Positions 7,065 to 14,853 of a stretch of DNA of 21,785 nucleotides are shown here, piece by piece (the first letter of the stretch is position 1; each line of letters opens with the position of its first letter). The notes beneath the pieces were generated by a model. It was given only the letters and a program-made list of their open reading frames with translations, was not told the DNA's origin and searched no databases. Made by a program: the position numbers and the translations under genes. This DNA comes from an uncultured Collinsella sp. (GTDB taxonomy: Bacteria; Actinomycetota; Coriobacteriia; Coriobacteriales; Coriobacteriaceae). The stretch covers positions 1-21,785 of the forward strand of contig CATVTM010000036.1 of the NCBI GenBank assembly GCA_958346935.1. Reading direction: 5' to 3'.

Positions 7065-8876
7065 ATGAATACTTCAATTGACATTTCCCACATCCGCAAC
7101 TTCTCGATTGTTGCGCATATCGACCATGGCAAGTCCACGATCAGTGACCGCATCCTCGAGCTCACTCATACCGTCGATGAGCGCGACATGGAGTCGCAGT
7201 TGCTTGACACGATGGACATCGAGCGCGAGCGCGGCATCACGATCAAGTCCAATGCCGTCCGCGTTTCCTATGACGCCGACGATGGCGAGACGTATCAGTT
7301 CAACCTGATCGATACGCCGGGCCACGTGGACTTTACCTACGAGGTCTCGCGTTCGCTGGCCGCCTGCGAGGGCGCGGTGCTCGTCGTGGACGCCACTCAG
7401 GGCGTCGAGGCGCAGACCGTCTCCAACGCGACACTCGCCATGAACGCCAATCTGGACATTGTTCCGGCCATCAACAAGATCGACCTGCCCTCGGCCCACC
7501 CTGACGAGGTCAAGACCGAGATCGAGGATGACCTGGCGATTCCTGCCGACGATGCCGTGTGCGTGTCGGGCAAGACCGGCGAGGGCATCCACGATCTGCT
7601 GGAGTCCATCGTCTTTTTGATCTCGCCTCCCAAGGGCGATGCAAATGCGCCGCTCAAGGCGCTCATCTTGGACTCGTATTTTGATGAGTACCGCGGCGTC
7701 GTTGCCACGGTCCGTGTCTTTGACGGCTCCATCAAGAAGGGCGATACCCTGCGCATGATGCAGGCCAAGGGCGACTTTTTGGTCGATGGCGTGGGCGTCA
7801 AGCGTCCCGCCGAGACCCCGGTCGATGCGCTGACTGTTGGCGAGGTGGGCTATGTGGTCACGGGCTTGAAGGACCCCGAGGCCGTGCGCGTGGGCGATAC
7901 CCTCACGTGGGCGTCGAATCCCTGCCCCGAGCCGCTTCCCGGCTATCGCGAGGCCAAGCCCATGGTCTATACGGGCCTGTTCCCGATCGACAACAAGGAT
8001 TACGAGAACCTGCGTGACGCTCTCGATAAGCTGCACGTCAACGATCCGTCGTTGGTGTGGGAGCCCGAGACCTCGGTGGCGCTCGGCTTTGGTTTCCGCG
8101 TTGGCTTCTTGGGCCTGCTGCATATGGAGGTCGTCAAGGAGCGCCTGGAGCGCGAGTTCAACCTTGACCTCATTGCCACGAGCCCTTCGGTCGACTATCA
8201 CGTCTACAAGACCGACGGCGAGATGGTCGATGTCCGCAGCCCGCAGGATCTGCCCGAGGCTACGCGCATCGAGCGCATTGAGGAGCCCTACCTCAAGGCC
8301 AAGATTATCTGCCCGCCCGAGTATACGGGCGCCGTCATGCAGCTCGCTATCGAGCACCGCGGCGTTACGACCGACATGATCCATCTCACGAGCAAATCGG
8401 TCGAGATGCGCTTCGACATGCCGCTCGCCGAGCTCATCCTGGACTTCTTTGACCAGCTCAAGAGCCGTACCAAGGGCTATGCTTCGCTCGACTACGAATT
8501 CAACGAGTACCGTCCCTCCGAGCTCGTCAAGCTCGATATCCTGCTTTCGGGCGACGAGGTGGATGCGCTTTCGTTTATCGTGCACAAGGACAAGGCCTAT
8601 GGCCTGGCCCGCGGTCTGTGCGACAAGCTCAAGGAAATCATTCCGCGTCAGCTGTTCGAGGTGCCTATCCAGGGTGCCATCGGCAACAAGATCATTGCCC
8701 GCTCCACCGTCAAGGCGCGCCGCAAGGACGTTTTGGCCAAGTGCTATGGCGGCGATATCTCGCGTAAGCGCAAGCTGCTCGAGAAGCAGAAAGAGGGCAA
8801 GAAGCGCATGAAGGCCATCGGTTCGGTCGAGGTCCCGCAGGAGGCCTTTATGGCGATCCTCAAGGTGGACGAGTAG
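7065..8876 (+). CDS. lepA: Elongation factor 4 (LepA GTPase)
   Basis: LepA/EF4 is a ribosome-binding GTPase linked to back-translocation and to 30S biogenesis. The 603-residue protein has the normal length. The GTPase motifs are intact: AHIDHGKST (17-25), RGITIKS, DTPGHVDF (83-90) and NKID (137-140). After the EF-G-like domains comes the LepA-specific C-terminal region, with the basic segment KARRKDVLAKCYGGDISRKR. The ATG at 7065 begins the family's N-terminus (HIRNFSIVAHIDHGKST). No Shine-Dalgarno sequence precedes it, and a -10-like box sits 7 nt upstream, so the mRNA may be leaderless. dusB follows after 4 nt. Confidence 0.97.
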   Translation: MNTSIDISHIRNFSIVAHIDHGKSTISDRILELTHTVDERDMESQLLDTMDIERERGITIKSNAVRVSYDADDGETYQFNLIDTPGHVDFTYEVSRSLAACEGAVLVVDATQGVEAQTVSNATLAMNANLDIVPAINKIDLPSAHPDEVKTEIEDDLAIPADDAVCVSGKTGEGIHDLLESIVFLISPPKGDANAPLKALILDSYFDEYRGVVATVRVFDGSIKKGDTLRMMQAKGDFLVDGVGVKRPAETPVDALTVGEVGYVVTGLKDPEAVRVGDTLTWASNPCPEPLPGYREAKPMVYTGLFPIDNKDYENLRDALDKLHVNDPSLVWEPETSVALGFGFRVGFLGLLHMEVVKERLEREFNLDLIATSPSVDYHVYKTDGEMVDVRSPQDLPEATRIERIEEPYLKAKIICPPEYTGAVMQLAIEHRGVTTDMIHLTSKSVEMRFDMPLAELILDFFDQLKSRTKGYASLDYEFNEYRPSELVKLDILLSGDEVDALSFIVHKDKAYGLARGLCDKLKEIIPRQLFEVPIQGAIGNKIIARSTVKARRKDVLAKCYGGDISRKRKLLEKQKEGKKRMKAIGSVEVPQEAFMAILKVDE

Positions 8877-8880
8877 GTCT

Positions 8881-9924
8881 ATGTCGCTTTCTGAATACAG
8901 TTTGCGGCTGCTGGGTGCCTATGCCGAGCAGCCGTTCCTCATGGCTCCCATGGCCGGCGTGACCGACCCCGCTTATCGCATCATGTGCCGCCGTCGCGGT
9001 GCCCATCTTGCCTATAGCGAGATGGTGAGCGTGGCGGGCCTTGCCTATGCGAGCAACAAGACGTGGCGCCTGGTGCTGCCGGCCGACGAGGAGCAGCAGA
9101 TCTGCGTGCAGCTCTTTGGCTCCAAACCCGATCAGTTTGCGAGCGCCGTCGCCGCTGTCGAGGAGCGTGTGGGCGATCGCCTGTCGCTGATCGACATCAA
9201 CATGGCCTGCCCGGCTCGCAAGGTCGTCACCAAGGGCGAGGGCTCGGCGCTTATGCGCACGCCCGAGCTGGCAGAGAAGATCGTCGAGGCGGCGGTGGGC
9301 GCGGCGCACGTGCCCGTGACCGTTAAGATCCGTAAGGGCTTTTATGCCGAAGACCGCAATGCCGCGACGTTTGCCCAGATGCTCGAGGGAGCAGGAGCAG
9401 CTGCGGTGGCGGTGCACGGCCGCTGTGCCACGCAGCTCTATACGGGCCAGGCCGATTGGTCGGTCGTCGATGAGGTGGCCGACGCCGTCGAGATTCCCGT
9501 TATCGGTTCGGGCGATGTGTTCTCGGCCGAGGACGCTGCTGAGCATCTGCAAAGCTCGGGTGCCAGTGCGGTGTTTATCGCGCGCGGCATCTACGGCAAT
9601 CCGTGGGTGTTCGGCGATGCCCGAGCCCTTGCACTCGATGGCACGCCGGTGCCGTCTCGCTCCTCACGCGAGCGCTTGGGTGCCCTGCGCGAGCACCTTA
9701 CGCTCACGCACGAGCTTCTGCCGCTTATGTCGCGCGCCCGTACGTATGCAAGCTGGTACTTAAAGGGCATGCCCCATGCTGCCGCCTGGCGCGCTCAGGT
9801 GGTGCGTTGCTCCACATACGAGGAGTTCATGGCATTGGTCGATGATATCGAACGCGATGTGGTGGCCTGCGAGGCAGCACTTGCCGCTGGCGAGTCGGTG
9901 CCCGCTCATCCGCTGGAGGTCTAA
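8881..9924 (+). CDS. dusB: tRNA-dihydrouridine synthase (DusB-like)
   Basis: Dus enzymes use FMN and NADPH to reduce uridines in tRNA to dihydrouridine. The 347-residue protein opens with the FMN-binding MAPMAGVTDPAYR (from residue 21). The catalytic cysteine is Cys110 in NMACPARK, followed by GEGSALMRTPE. Later stretches VKIRKGF, AVHGRCATQLYTGQADW and the phosphate-binding GSGDVFS complete the TIM barrel, with a helical C-terminal domain behind. The family is certain; the choice of DusB among Dus subgroups is by overall resemblance. It sits between lepA and hemW with 4-nt and 2-nt gaps, clearly in the same operon. Confidence 0.9.
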   Translation: MSLSEYSLRLLGAYAEQPFLMAPMAGVTDPAYRIMCRRRGAHLAYSEMVSVAGLAYASNKTWRLVLPADEEQQICVQLFGSKPDQFASAVAAVEERVGDRLSLIDINMACPARKVVTKGEGSALMRTPELAEKIVEAAVGAAHVPVTVKIRKGFYAEDRNAATFAQMLEGAGAAAVAVHGRCATQLYTGQADWSVVDEVADAVEIPVIGSGDVFSAEDAAEHLQSSGASAVFIARGIYGNPWVFGDARALALDGTPVPSRSSRERLGALREHLTLTHELLPLMSRARTYASWYLKGMPHAAAWRAQVVRCSTYEEFMALVDDIERDVVACEAALAAGESVPAHPLEV

Positions 9925-9926
9925 GG

Positions 9927-11159
9927 GTGGCCGTTACCGCGCTGTACGTGCACGTGCCGTTTTGCGCCCAAAAGTGCCGGTACTGTGACTTTGACTCGCG
10001 CAGTTTTGCTCCGTGCGACCTGTGCGCTGCACTCGATGCCTATTTTGAGCAGTTGTATGCGCGCCTTGATGCCTTTGGAGACGTCGGGGCGCTTGCGCAG
10101 ATCCGTACCGTCTATGTTGGCGGCGGCACGCCGTCGCTGGCGGGGGAGCGTCTGGTAGAACTCGCCCAGCGTATCTCTGCGTGGTGCAAGCCCGTTGAGT
10201 TTACCTGCGAAGCCAATCCTGAGTCGCTGACTTCGCAACTTGCTGCGGCGCTTGCCGGGGTGGGCGTCACGCGCATTTCTCTGGGAGTCCAAACCCTCGA
10301 CAACTCCGAGCTTGCTGCGATTGGCCGTATTCACGATGCCGATCGGGCGCTCGCTGCTATCACGACGGTTAAGGACGCTGGGCTCGATGTGTCCTGTGAC
10401 CTCATGTGTGGCCTTCCCGGGCAGACCGCCGTAAGCTGGCAGCGCACGCTCGATGGCGTGTTGTCGGCGGCGCCGCATCATGTGTCGGTCTACCCGCTCA
10501 CGCTTGAGGAGGGGACGCCCCTTTATCGCATGGCGTGCCGCGACGAGTCGCTCGAGCCCGACGAGGATTTTCAGGCTTCGTGCATGGACTTGGCACGCGA
10601 GCTCCTGGGTGCCGCCGGCTTTCACCCGTATGAGGTGGCGAGCTACGCGCTCGACGGCCATGAGTGCGCCCATAACATTGCCTACTGGACCGGACGGGGC
10701 TATCTGGGCCTGGGTCGTTCTGCCGCGGGCATGCTCGACGCCGAGGATTTCGACCGTCTTGCAGGTTTGTTCCCCGGCGTGTCTTCTCGAGGCGATGCGT
10801 ACCGCGTGCGTCTGGTGCAACGTGACGATGACGCGACGGCGTTCGAGGCCGAACATCTGTCGCAGCGCGAGGCTGCGGCCGAAGACCTGATGCTCGCCTG
10901 TCGCATGACGCGCGGTGTCGCGTCCGACCTGTTGGTTCGCGCGGCTCGTGTCATCCCGGCCGATGGGCTGACAGCCGCTTGCGATCGCGCGCTCGAATTG
11001 GGTCTTGCCACTTGGGTGCCTAAGACGCTCGGGGTCCATGAGGGACCCTTTACTTCGGCAGATGTCGTCGCGGGCCATGTTCGAGCTCGTCTGGCGCCGA
11101 CCCACCTGGGCTGGCTCGATGGAAATGTTCTGTTCGAGCTGTTTTGGGATCTAGCTTAG
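9927..11159 (+). CDS. hemW: HemW-like radical SAM protein (heme chaperone, formerly 'HemN-like')
   Basis: HemW is a radical SAM protein thought to bind heme and insert it into client proteins. It is often mislabelled as oxygen-independent coproporphyrinogen oxidase. The 410-residue protein has the cluster motif HVPFCAQKCRYCDF with Cys13, Cys17 and Cys20. The fourth position after YC is Asp-Phe, as in HemW, where HemN has a further Cys. VGGGTPSL and RISLGVQTLD (SAM site and barrel strands) follow, then the C-terminal HNIAYWTGRGYLGLGRSAAG typical of the family. The GTG start is 2 nt after dusB, with AAGGG overlapping the dusB stop. lepA-hemW is a conserved pair. Confidence 0.93.
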   Translation: MAVTALYVHVPFCAQKCRYCDFDSRSFAPCDLCAALDAYFEQLYARLDAFGDVGALAQIRTVYVGGGTPSLAGERLVELAQRISAWCKPVEFTCEANPESLTSQLAAALAGVGVTRISLGVQTLDNSELAAIGRIHDADRALAAITTVKDAGLDVSCDLMCGLPGQTAVSWQRTLDGVLSAAPHHVSVYPLTLEEGTPLYRMACRDESLEPDEDFQASCMDLARELLGAAGFHPYEVASYALDGHECAHNIAYWTGRGYLGLGRSAAGMLDAEDFDRLAGLFPGVSSRGDAYRVRLVQRDDDATAFEAEHLSQREAAAEDLMLACRMTRGVASDLLVRAARVIPADGLTAACDRALELGLATWVPKTLGVHEGPFTSADVVAGHVRARLAPTHLGWLDGNVLFELFWDLA

Positions 11160-11160
11160 G

Positions 11161-11175
11161 CCGCTCGGGTAGAAT
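11161..11175 (+). promoter_or_regulatory. Candidate promoter before the membrane J-protein gene
   Basis: CCGCTCGGGTAGAAT starts directly after the hemW stop. TAGAAT (11170-11175) is a good -10, and the preceding CCGCTCGGG is identical to the bases before the lepA -10. No convincing -35 is seen; TTGGGA at 11144-11149 is 20 nt away. The leader to the ATG at 11218 would be about 36 nt. Confidence 0.5.
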
Positions 11176-11217
11176 TACCGGAATATATACGCTGCTGTGA
11201 GCAGGAGGTTGCCGCGC

Positions 11218-12321
11218 ATGGCGACGATGAACGAAAAAGATTACTACGAGATTCTGGGTGTCTCCAAGGACGCCACCTCGCGTGATATTCAAAAGGCCTT
11301 CCAGCAAAAGGCCCGCAAGCTCCATCCGGACGTCAACAAAGAGCCGGATGCCGAGGAAAAGTTTAAAGAGGTTTCCGAGGCCTACGCCGTGCTTTCGGAT
11401 GAGCAAAAACGTGCGCGCTACGACGCCATGCGTTCTGGCAATCCCTTCGCCGGTGCTCCTACGGCTTCGCCCTATGGTGGCGGCTACGCCGGCAACACGG
11501 GCTATGGCAATCCCTTTGAGGGCGGCTTTCCCTTTGGTGGCGCCTGGGGCCAGCAGCGTCGCGGCCAGGCTGCCTATAATCCCGAGAACGGCGCCAACGT
11601 GGTCGTCGATATTAAGCTCGACGCCAAGGAGGCCAAGGGCGGTGCCCGCAAGACCGTCCGCTACACGCGCTTCGATACCTGTGGTCACTGCGGAGGCTCG
11701 GGCTCCGTTTCGTCTGAGCATGCGCATACCTGCCCGAGCTGCGGTGGCCGCGGCCACATCGACGTCGACCTGTCCTTCCTGTTTGGCGCGGGCACGTTCC
11801 AGTCGGTCTGCCCCGAGTGCGGTGGTTCCGGTAAGGTCGTGGCCGATCCCTGCCCCGATTGCGGTGGCAGCGGTCGTACTCGCGTAACCTCCGAGCAGAC
11901 GATTGAGTTTCCTGCCGGCACGCACGATGGCGACGAGGTCCGCATTAGCGGCATGGGTCATGCTGGCACCAACGGTGCCGCGGGCGGCGACCTGGTCGGC
12001 CGCGCCCATGTTGAGGCCGAGCGCTTGGAAGGCAAAGCTCGTACCGGTTTTTACCTTATGGGCATCGTGGCGCCGTTTTTGGTACTCTCGGCCATCTCGG
12101 GCGTGTTCTCGGCCTTTGCCGTGATGTGCTTTATTCCGTTTACCATGGGCCTGTTCATGGTGCTTTCGGACGGCGTGCTTCATCGCAGTCTGCTGTGGTG
12201 GAAGCGCGGCGCGATGCAGTTTGCCAACGGTTTTGCCAACGGCTTCATGTTCGCGCTCGTGTCGGTTTGGTTCGCGAGCTGCTCGCAACGGGCCATGCTC
12301 TCGCCGTACCAAATGCAATAA
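11218..12321 (+). CDS. Membrane-anchored DnaJ-like protein (J + G/F + zinc finger + TM helices)
   Basis: This J-domain co-chaperone should stimulate a DnaK ATPase at the membrane. The ATG at 11218 follows AGGAGG by 9 nt. Of 367 residues, 7-72 form the J-domain with HPD at 36-38, and 73-120 are a Gly/Phe/Tyr-rich linker (GGGYAGNTGYGNPFEGGFPFGG). Residues 127-266 resemble the first client-binding domain of DnaJ, with four complete CxxCxGxG zinc repeats between 155 and 222. After GDLVGRAHVEAERL the second client-binding and dimerisation domains of normal DnaJ are absent. In their place come strongly hydrophobic stretches at about 277-318 and 335-355, probably three membrane helices. The frame is intact, so this is not a simple truncation. 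A canonical dnaJ follows 81 nt later. Client and partner are unknown. Confidence 0.85.
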   Translation: MATMNEKDYYEILGVSKDATSRDIQKAFQQKARKLHPDVNKEPDAEEKFKEVSEAYAVLSDEQKRARYDAMRSGNPFAGAPTASPYGGGYAGNTGYGNPFEGGFPFGGAWGQQRRGQAAYNPENGANVVVDIKLDAKEAKGGARKTVRYTRFDTCGHCGGSGSVSSEHAHTCPSCGGRGHIDVDLSFLFGAGTFQSVCPECGGSGKVVADPCPDCGGSGRTRVTSEQTIEFPAGTHDGDEVRISGMGHAGTNGAAGGDLVGRAHVEAERLEGKARTGFYLMGIVAPFLVLSAISGVFSAFAVMCFIPFTMGLFMVLSDGVLHRSLLWWKRGAMQFANGFANGFMFALVSVWFASCSQRAMLSPYQMQ

Positions 12322-12335
12322 CATCAAACCCTCTG

Positions 12336-12363
12336 TTTGCGGTCGGCCCAGCTTGGGTATAGG
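12336..12363 (+). promoter_or_regulatory. Weak candidate promoter for dnaJ
   Basis: TTTGCG (12336-12341) and TATAGG (12358-12363) are 16 nt apart in the 81-nt gap between the two J-domain genes, with GCTTGGG before the -10. Neither a CIRCE element nor an HspR (HAIR) inverted repeat is visible in the gap. Confidence 0.3.
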
Positions 12364-12402
12364 ACGCACTGTGACAATAATGAAAGTCGGAAGGATTCGG
12401 TC

Positions 12403-13551
12403 GTGTCGGAAAATAGGGATTACTACGAGGTGCTTGGCGTCGATAGGGATGCCGACGCGCGGACGATCAAGCGTGCGTTTCTAAAGAAGGCCCGTACCGT
12501 ACATCCGGATGTTTCGGACGACCCCGAGGCCGAGGCCAAGTTCAAGGAGCTCAACGAGGCCTATTCCGTTCTTTCCGATGAGCAGAAGCGTGCTAACTAC
12601 GACCGTTACGGCACTGCCGACGGCCCTGGTGGTTCGGGCTACGTCGATATCAACGATATCTTTGGTGGCATGGGCATGGACGACTTGTTCTCGTCGTTCT
12701 TTGGCGGCGGTGCCGGCGGTGGCGCCCGCAGCCGTCGTGAGCGTCGTCGCGGACGTGACATGGCCATCTCCCTTTCGGTGACGCTCGAGGAGGCGGCGCT
12801 CGGTTGCAAAAAGACGATCAGCTATGACCGCCTTGCTCCCTGTGAGGATTGCAATGGCACCGGTAGGGCCGAGGGTGCACAGGAAAAGCAGTGCAGTCGC
12901 TGCCACGGCACGGGCTACGTCACGACGGTTCAGCGTTCGTTCCTGGGCCAGGTTCAGTCTTCCTCGCCTTGCCCCGACTGCCATGGCGAGGGTACGGTTA
13001 TCGACCATCCCTGCGAGACCTGCGACGGTCAGGGCCGCACGCCTTCGCATGAGAAGATTGACATCGATATTCCCGCCGGCGTTTCGACCGGTCGCCAGCT
13101 GCGTGTGAGCGGCTTTGGCGAGGCCGGCCTTCGCGGTGAGCCTTCAGGTGACCTGATTGTCAACGTGCGCGTTGTCGACCATGAGCGCTTTAAGCGCAAC
13201 GGCGACGACCTGTACCTCGTGAGCGATATCTCGATTGCGCAGGCTGCGCTCGGATGCGAGATCGAGGTCGAGGGCATTATGCCCGACGAGGTCGTTAAGG
13301 TGACGGTTCCCGCCGGCGCCCAGTACGGCGACACCGTGAGCGTCAATAATTACGGCATGCCGCGCATTGGCGGTGGCGGTTCGCGTGGCCGCCTGATCGT
13401 GCAACTGCGCGTGGTCGTTCCCACCAATCTTTCCAATAAGCAGCGCGAGCTGCTCCGTGCTTTTGCCGATGAGATGGGCGATGACGTCGCTTCCGGTAAG
13501 AAGTCGGTGACCGACCGTATCAAGAGTGCCCTCGACGATATCCTCGATTAA
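12403..13551 (+). CDS. dnaJ: Chaperone protein DnaJ (Hsp40, type I)
   Basis: DnaJ delivers unfolded clients to DnaK and triggers ATP hydrolysis. The GTG at 12403 is chosen because GGAAGGA ends about 7 nt upstream and the protein then begins SENRDYYEVLGV, the usual J-domain opening. The 382 residues carry the J-domain with HPD at 34-36, a Gly/Phe-rich region with DINDIFGGMGMDDLF, and four zinc repeats with CxxC at 147/150, 164/167, 190/193 and 204/207. Both client-binding domains are present (ERFKRNGDDLY marks the boundary), and a dimerising C-terminus closes the protein. This is the normal full-length layout. dnaK, grpE and hrcA are not adjacent, so this copy is unlinked from them here. Confidence 0.95.
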   Translation: MSENRDYYEVLGVDRDADARTIKRAFLKKARTVHPDVSDDPEAEAKFKELNEAYSVLSDEQKRANYDRYGTADGPGGSGYVDINDIFGGMGMDDLFSSFFGGGAGGGARSRRERRRGRDMAISLSVTLEEAALGCKKTISYDRLAPCEDCNGTGRAEGAQEKQCSRCHGTGYVTTVQRSFLGQVQSSSPCPDCHGEGTVIDHPCETCDGQGRTPSHEKIDIDIPAGVSTGRQLRVSGFGEAGLRGEPSGDLIVNVRVVDHERFKRNGDDLYLVSDISIAQAALGCEIEVEGIMPDEVVKVTVPAGAQYGDTVSVNNYGMPRIGGGGSRGRLIVQLRVVVPTNLSNKQRELLRAFADEMGDDVASGKKSVTDRIKSALDDILD

Positions 13552-13560
13552 GGAGCCCGC

Positions 13561-14853
13561 GTGCTCGCACCCCATATTTCCGTCGTCAACCTCGGCTGCC
13601 GTGTCAACCGGGTTGAGTCTGACCGTATCACTGCCGATCTTATGCGCTTGGGCTTTGCTATTGTGGAGCCCCAGGATGCCGATCTGATCGTCATTAACAC
13701 CTGTGCCGTTACGGGCGAGGCCGAGGCCAAGACCCGTAAGGCCGTCCGTCATGCGCTGGCCCATCCAAATGAGCCCTATGTGGTCGTGACCGGATGCGTG
13801 GTCAATTTGCATCCCGAGGAGCTGTTGGAGCTTTCGGATCGCGTGATTGCCGAGCCGTCTAAGATCGATGTCGCCGAACGTGTCTGCGATGTGCTGGGCG
13901 TTGAGTCCGATAGCGTTCCCGCCTGCAGCGATGGTGACGTGGTCGATGCGCTCGGTCGTTCGCGGCTGGGCGTGAAGATCCAGGATGGCTGCAACCACCG
14001 TTGCACCTATTGCATCGTGTGGAAGGCCCGCGGTCCCGAGCGTTCCGTGCCCGTCGAGTCCGTGCTTGAGCAAGTTCGCGAGGCCCAGGAGGCCGGCGTG
14101 CCCGAGGTGGTGCTGACCGGTGTGAACCTGGGTGCCTACGATGGCAAGAGCGCGACCGACGAGCATGTCGAAATCGATGAGCTGCTCGAGGCCATCATGG
14201 AGCGCACGACTATTGCGCATGTGCGCATTTCCTCGGTCGAACCCATGGATATCTCTGAGCGCCTGCTTAAGGTTATGGCGCGCTATCCGCAGCGTATTGC
14301 CCCGTTTTTGCACCTGCCCGTACAGTCCGGCTGTACGGCGACGCTGCATCGCATGGGTCGTCCCTATAGTGCCGAGGCCTTTGAGGACACGGTGCGCATG
14401 ATTCGCGCCAACTTGCCCCAGGTGTCTCTTTCGTGCGATGTCATCGTCGGTTTTCCTGGTGAGACGGATCAGGAGTTCGAGGAGTCGCTGGCGCTGTGTC
14501 GCCGTGTGGGTTTCTCGCGTATGCACGTGTTCCGCTATAGCAAGCGTCCCGGTACCCTTGCTGCCGACATGCCCGACCAAGTGCCGCCCGAGGTTATGGC
14601 CGAGCGCAGCCGCCGTATGCGGGCCGCCGCGCAGGAGCTCGCCATTGCCGACGCTCGTCGTCGCGTGGGCACGGTCGAGCGTGCCGTGCTCGAGTATGGT
14701 GACAACCTGACGCTCGGCTCGTTCCATCATGCCCGTCTTGACGATACCTGTGGACTCACAGCCCCGTGCCTGCTCGATGTTGCTATCATCGGAGTCGATG
14801 ATTCCGGCTTGGTCCATGCGCGCAGGGAGGTTCATGGAAGCCTCGAAGATTAG
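13561..14853 (+). CDS. mtaB: tRNA (t6A37) methylthiotransferase MtaB
   Basis: MtaB converts t6A37 to ms2t6A in ANN-decoding tRNAs, using two iron-sulfur clusters. The 430-residue protein begins at a GTG with AAGGAG 5 nt upstream. The N-terminal methylthiotransferase domain holds three conserved cysteines: Cys13 (NLGCRVN), Cys48 (NTCAVT) and Cys79 (TGCVVN). The radical SAM motif CNHRCTYC has Cys144, Cys148 and Cys151, followed by ARGPERS. HLPVQSG and DVIVGFPGETDQEFEE are typical barrel segments. The C-terminal region after about residue 360 should be a TRAM RNA-binding domain but is divergent. The absence of MiaB-specific features and the position after dnaJ favour MtaB. Its last 20 nt overlap phoH. 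Confidence 0.88.
   Translation: MLAPHISVVNLGCRVNRVESDRITADLMRLGFAIVEPQDADLIVINTCAVTGEAEAKTRKAVRHALAHPNEPYVVVTGCVVNLHPEELLELSDRVIAEPSKIDVAERVCDVLGVESDSVPACSDGDVVDALGRSRLGVKIQDGCNHRCTYCIVWKARGPERSVPVESVLEQVREAQEAGVPEVVLTGVNLGAYDGKSATDEHVEIDELLEAIMERTTIAHVRISSVEPMDISERLLKVMARYPQRIAPFLHLPVQSGCTATLHRMGRPYSAEAFEDTVRMIRANLPQVSLSCDVIVGFPGETDQEFEESLALCRRVGFSRMHVFRYSKRPGTLAADMPDQVPPEVMAERSRRMRAAAQELAIADARRRVGTVERAVLEYGDNLTLGSFHHARLDDTCGLTAPCLLDVAIIGVDDSGLVHARREVHGSLED

Noticed and set aside
7074..8585. 503-codon minus-strand frame opposite lepA
   Set aside because: Entirely inside lepA, whose GTPase motifs are unambiguous; composition is that of an antisense shadow.
12322..12402. CIRCE or HspR operator before dnaJ
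   Set aside because: Neither TTAGCACTC/GAGTGCTAA nor CTTGAGT/ACTCAAG type inverted repeats are present.
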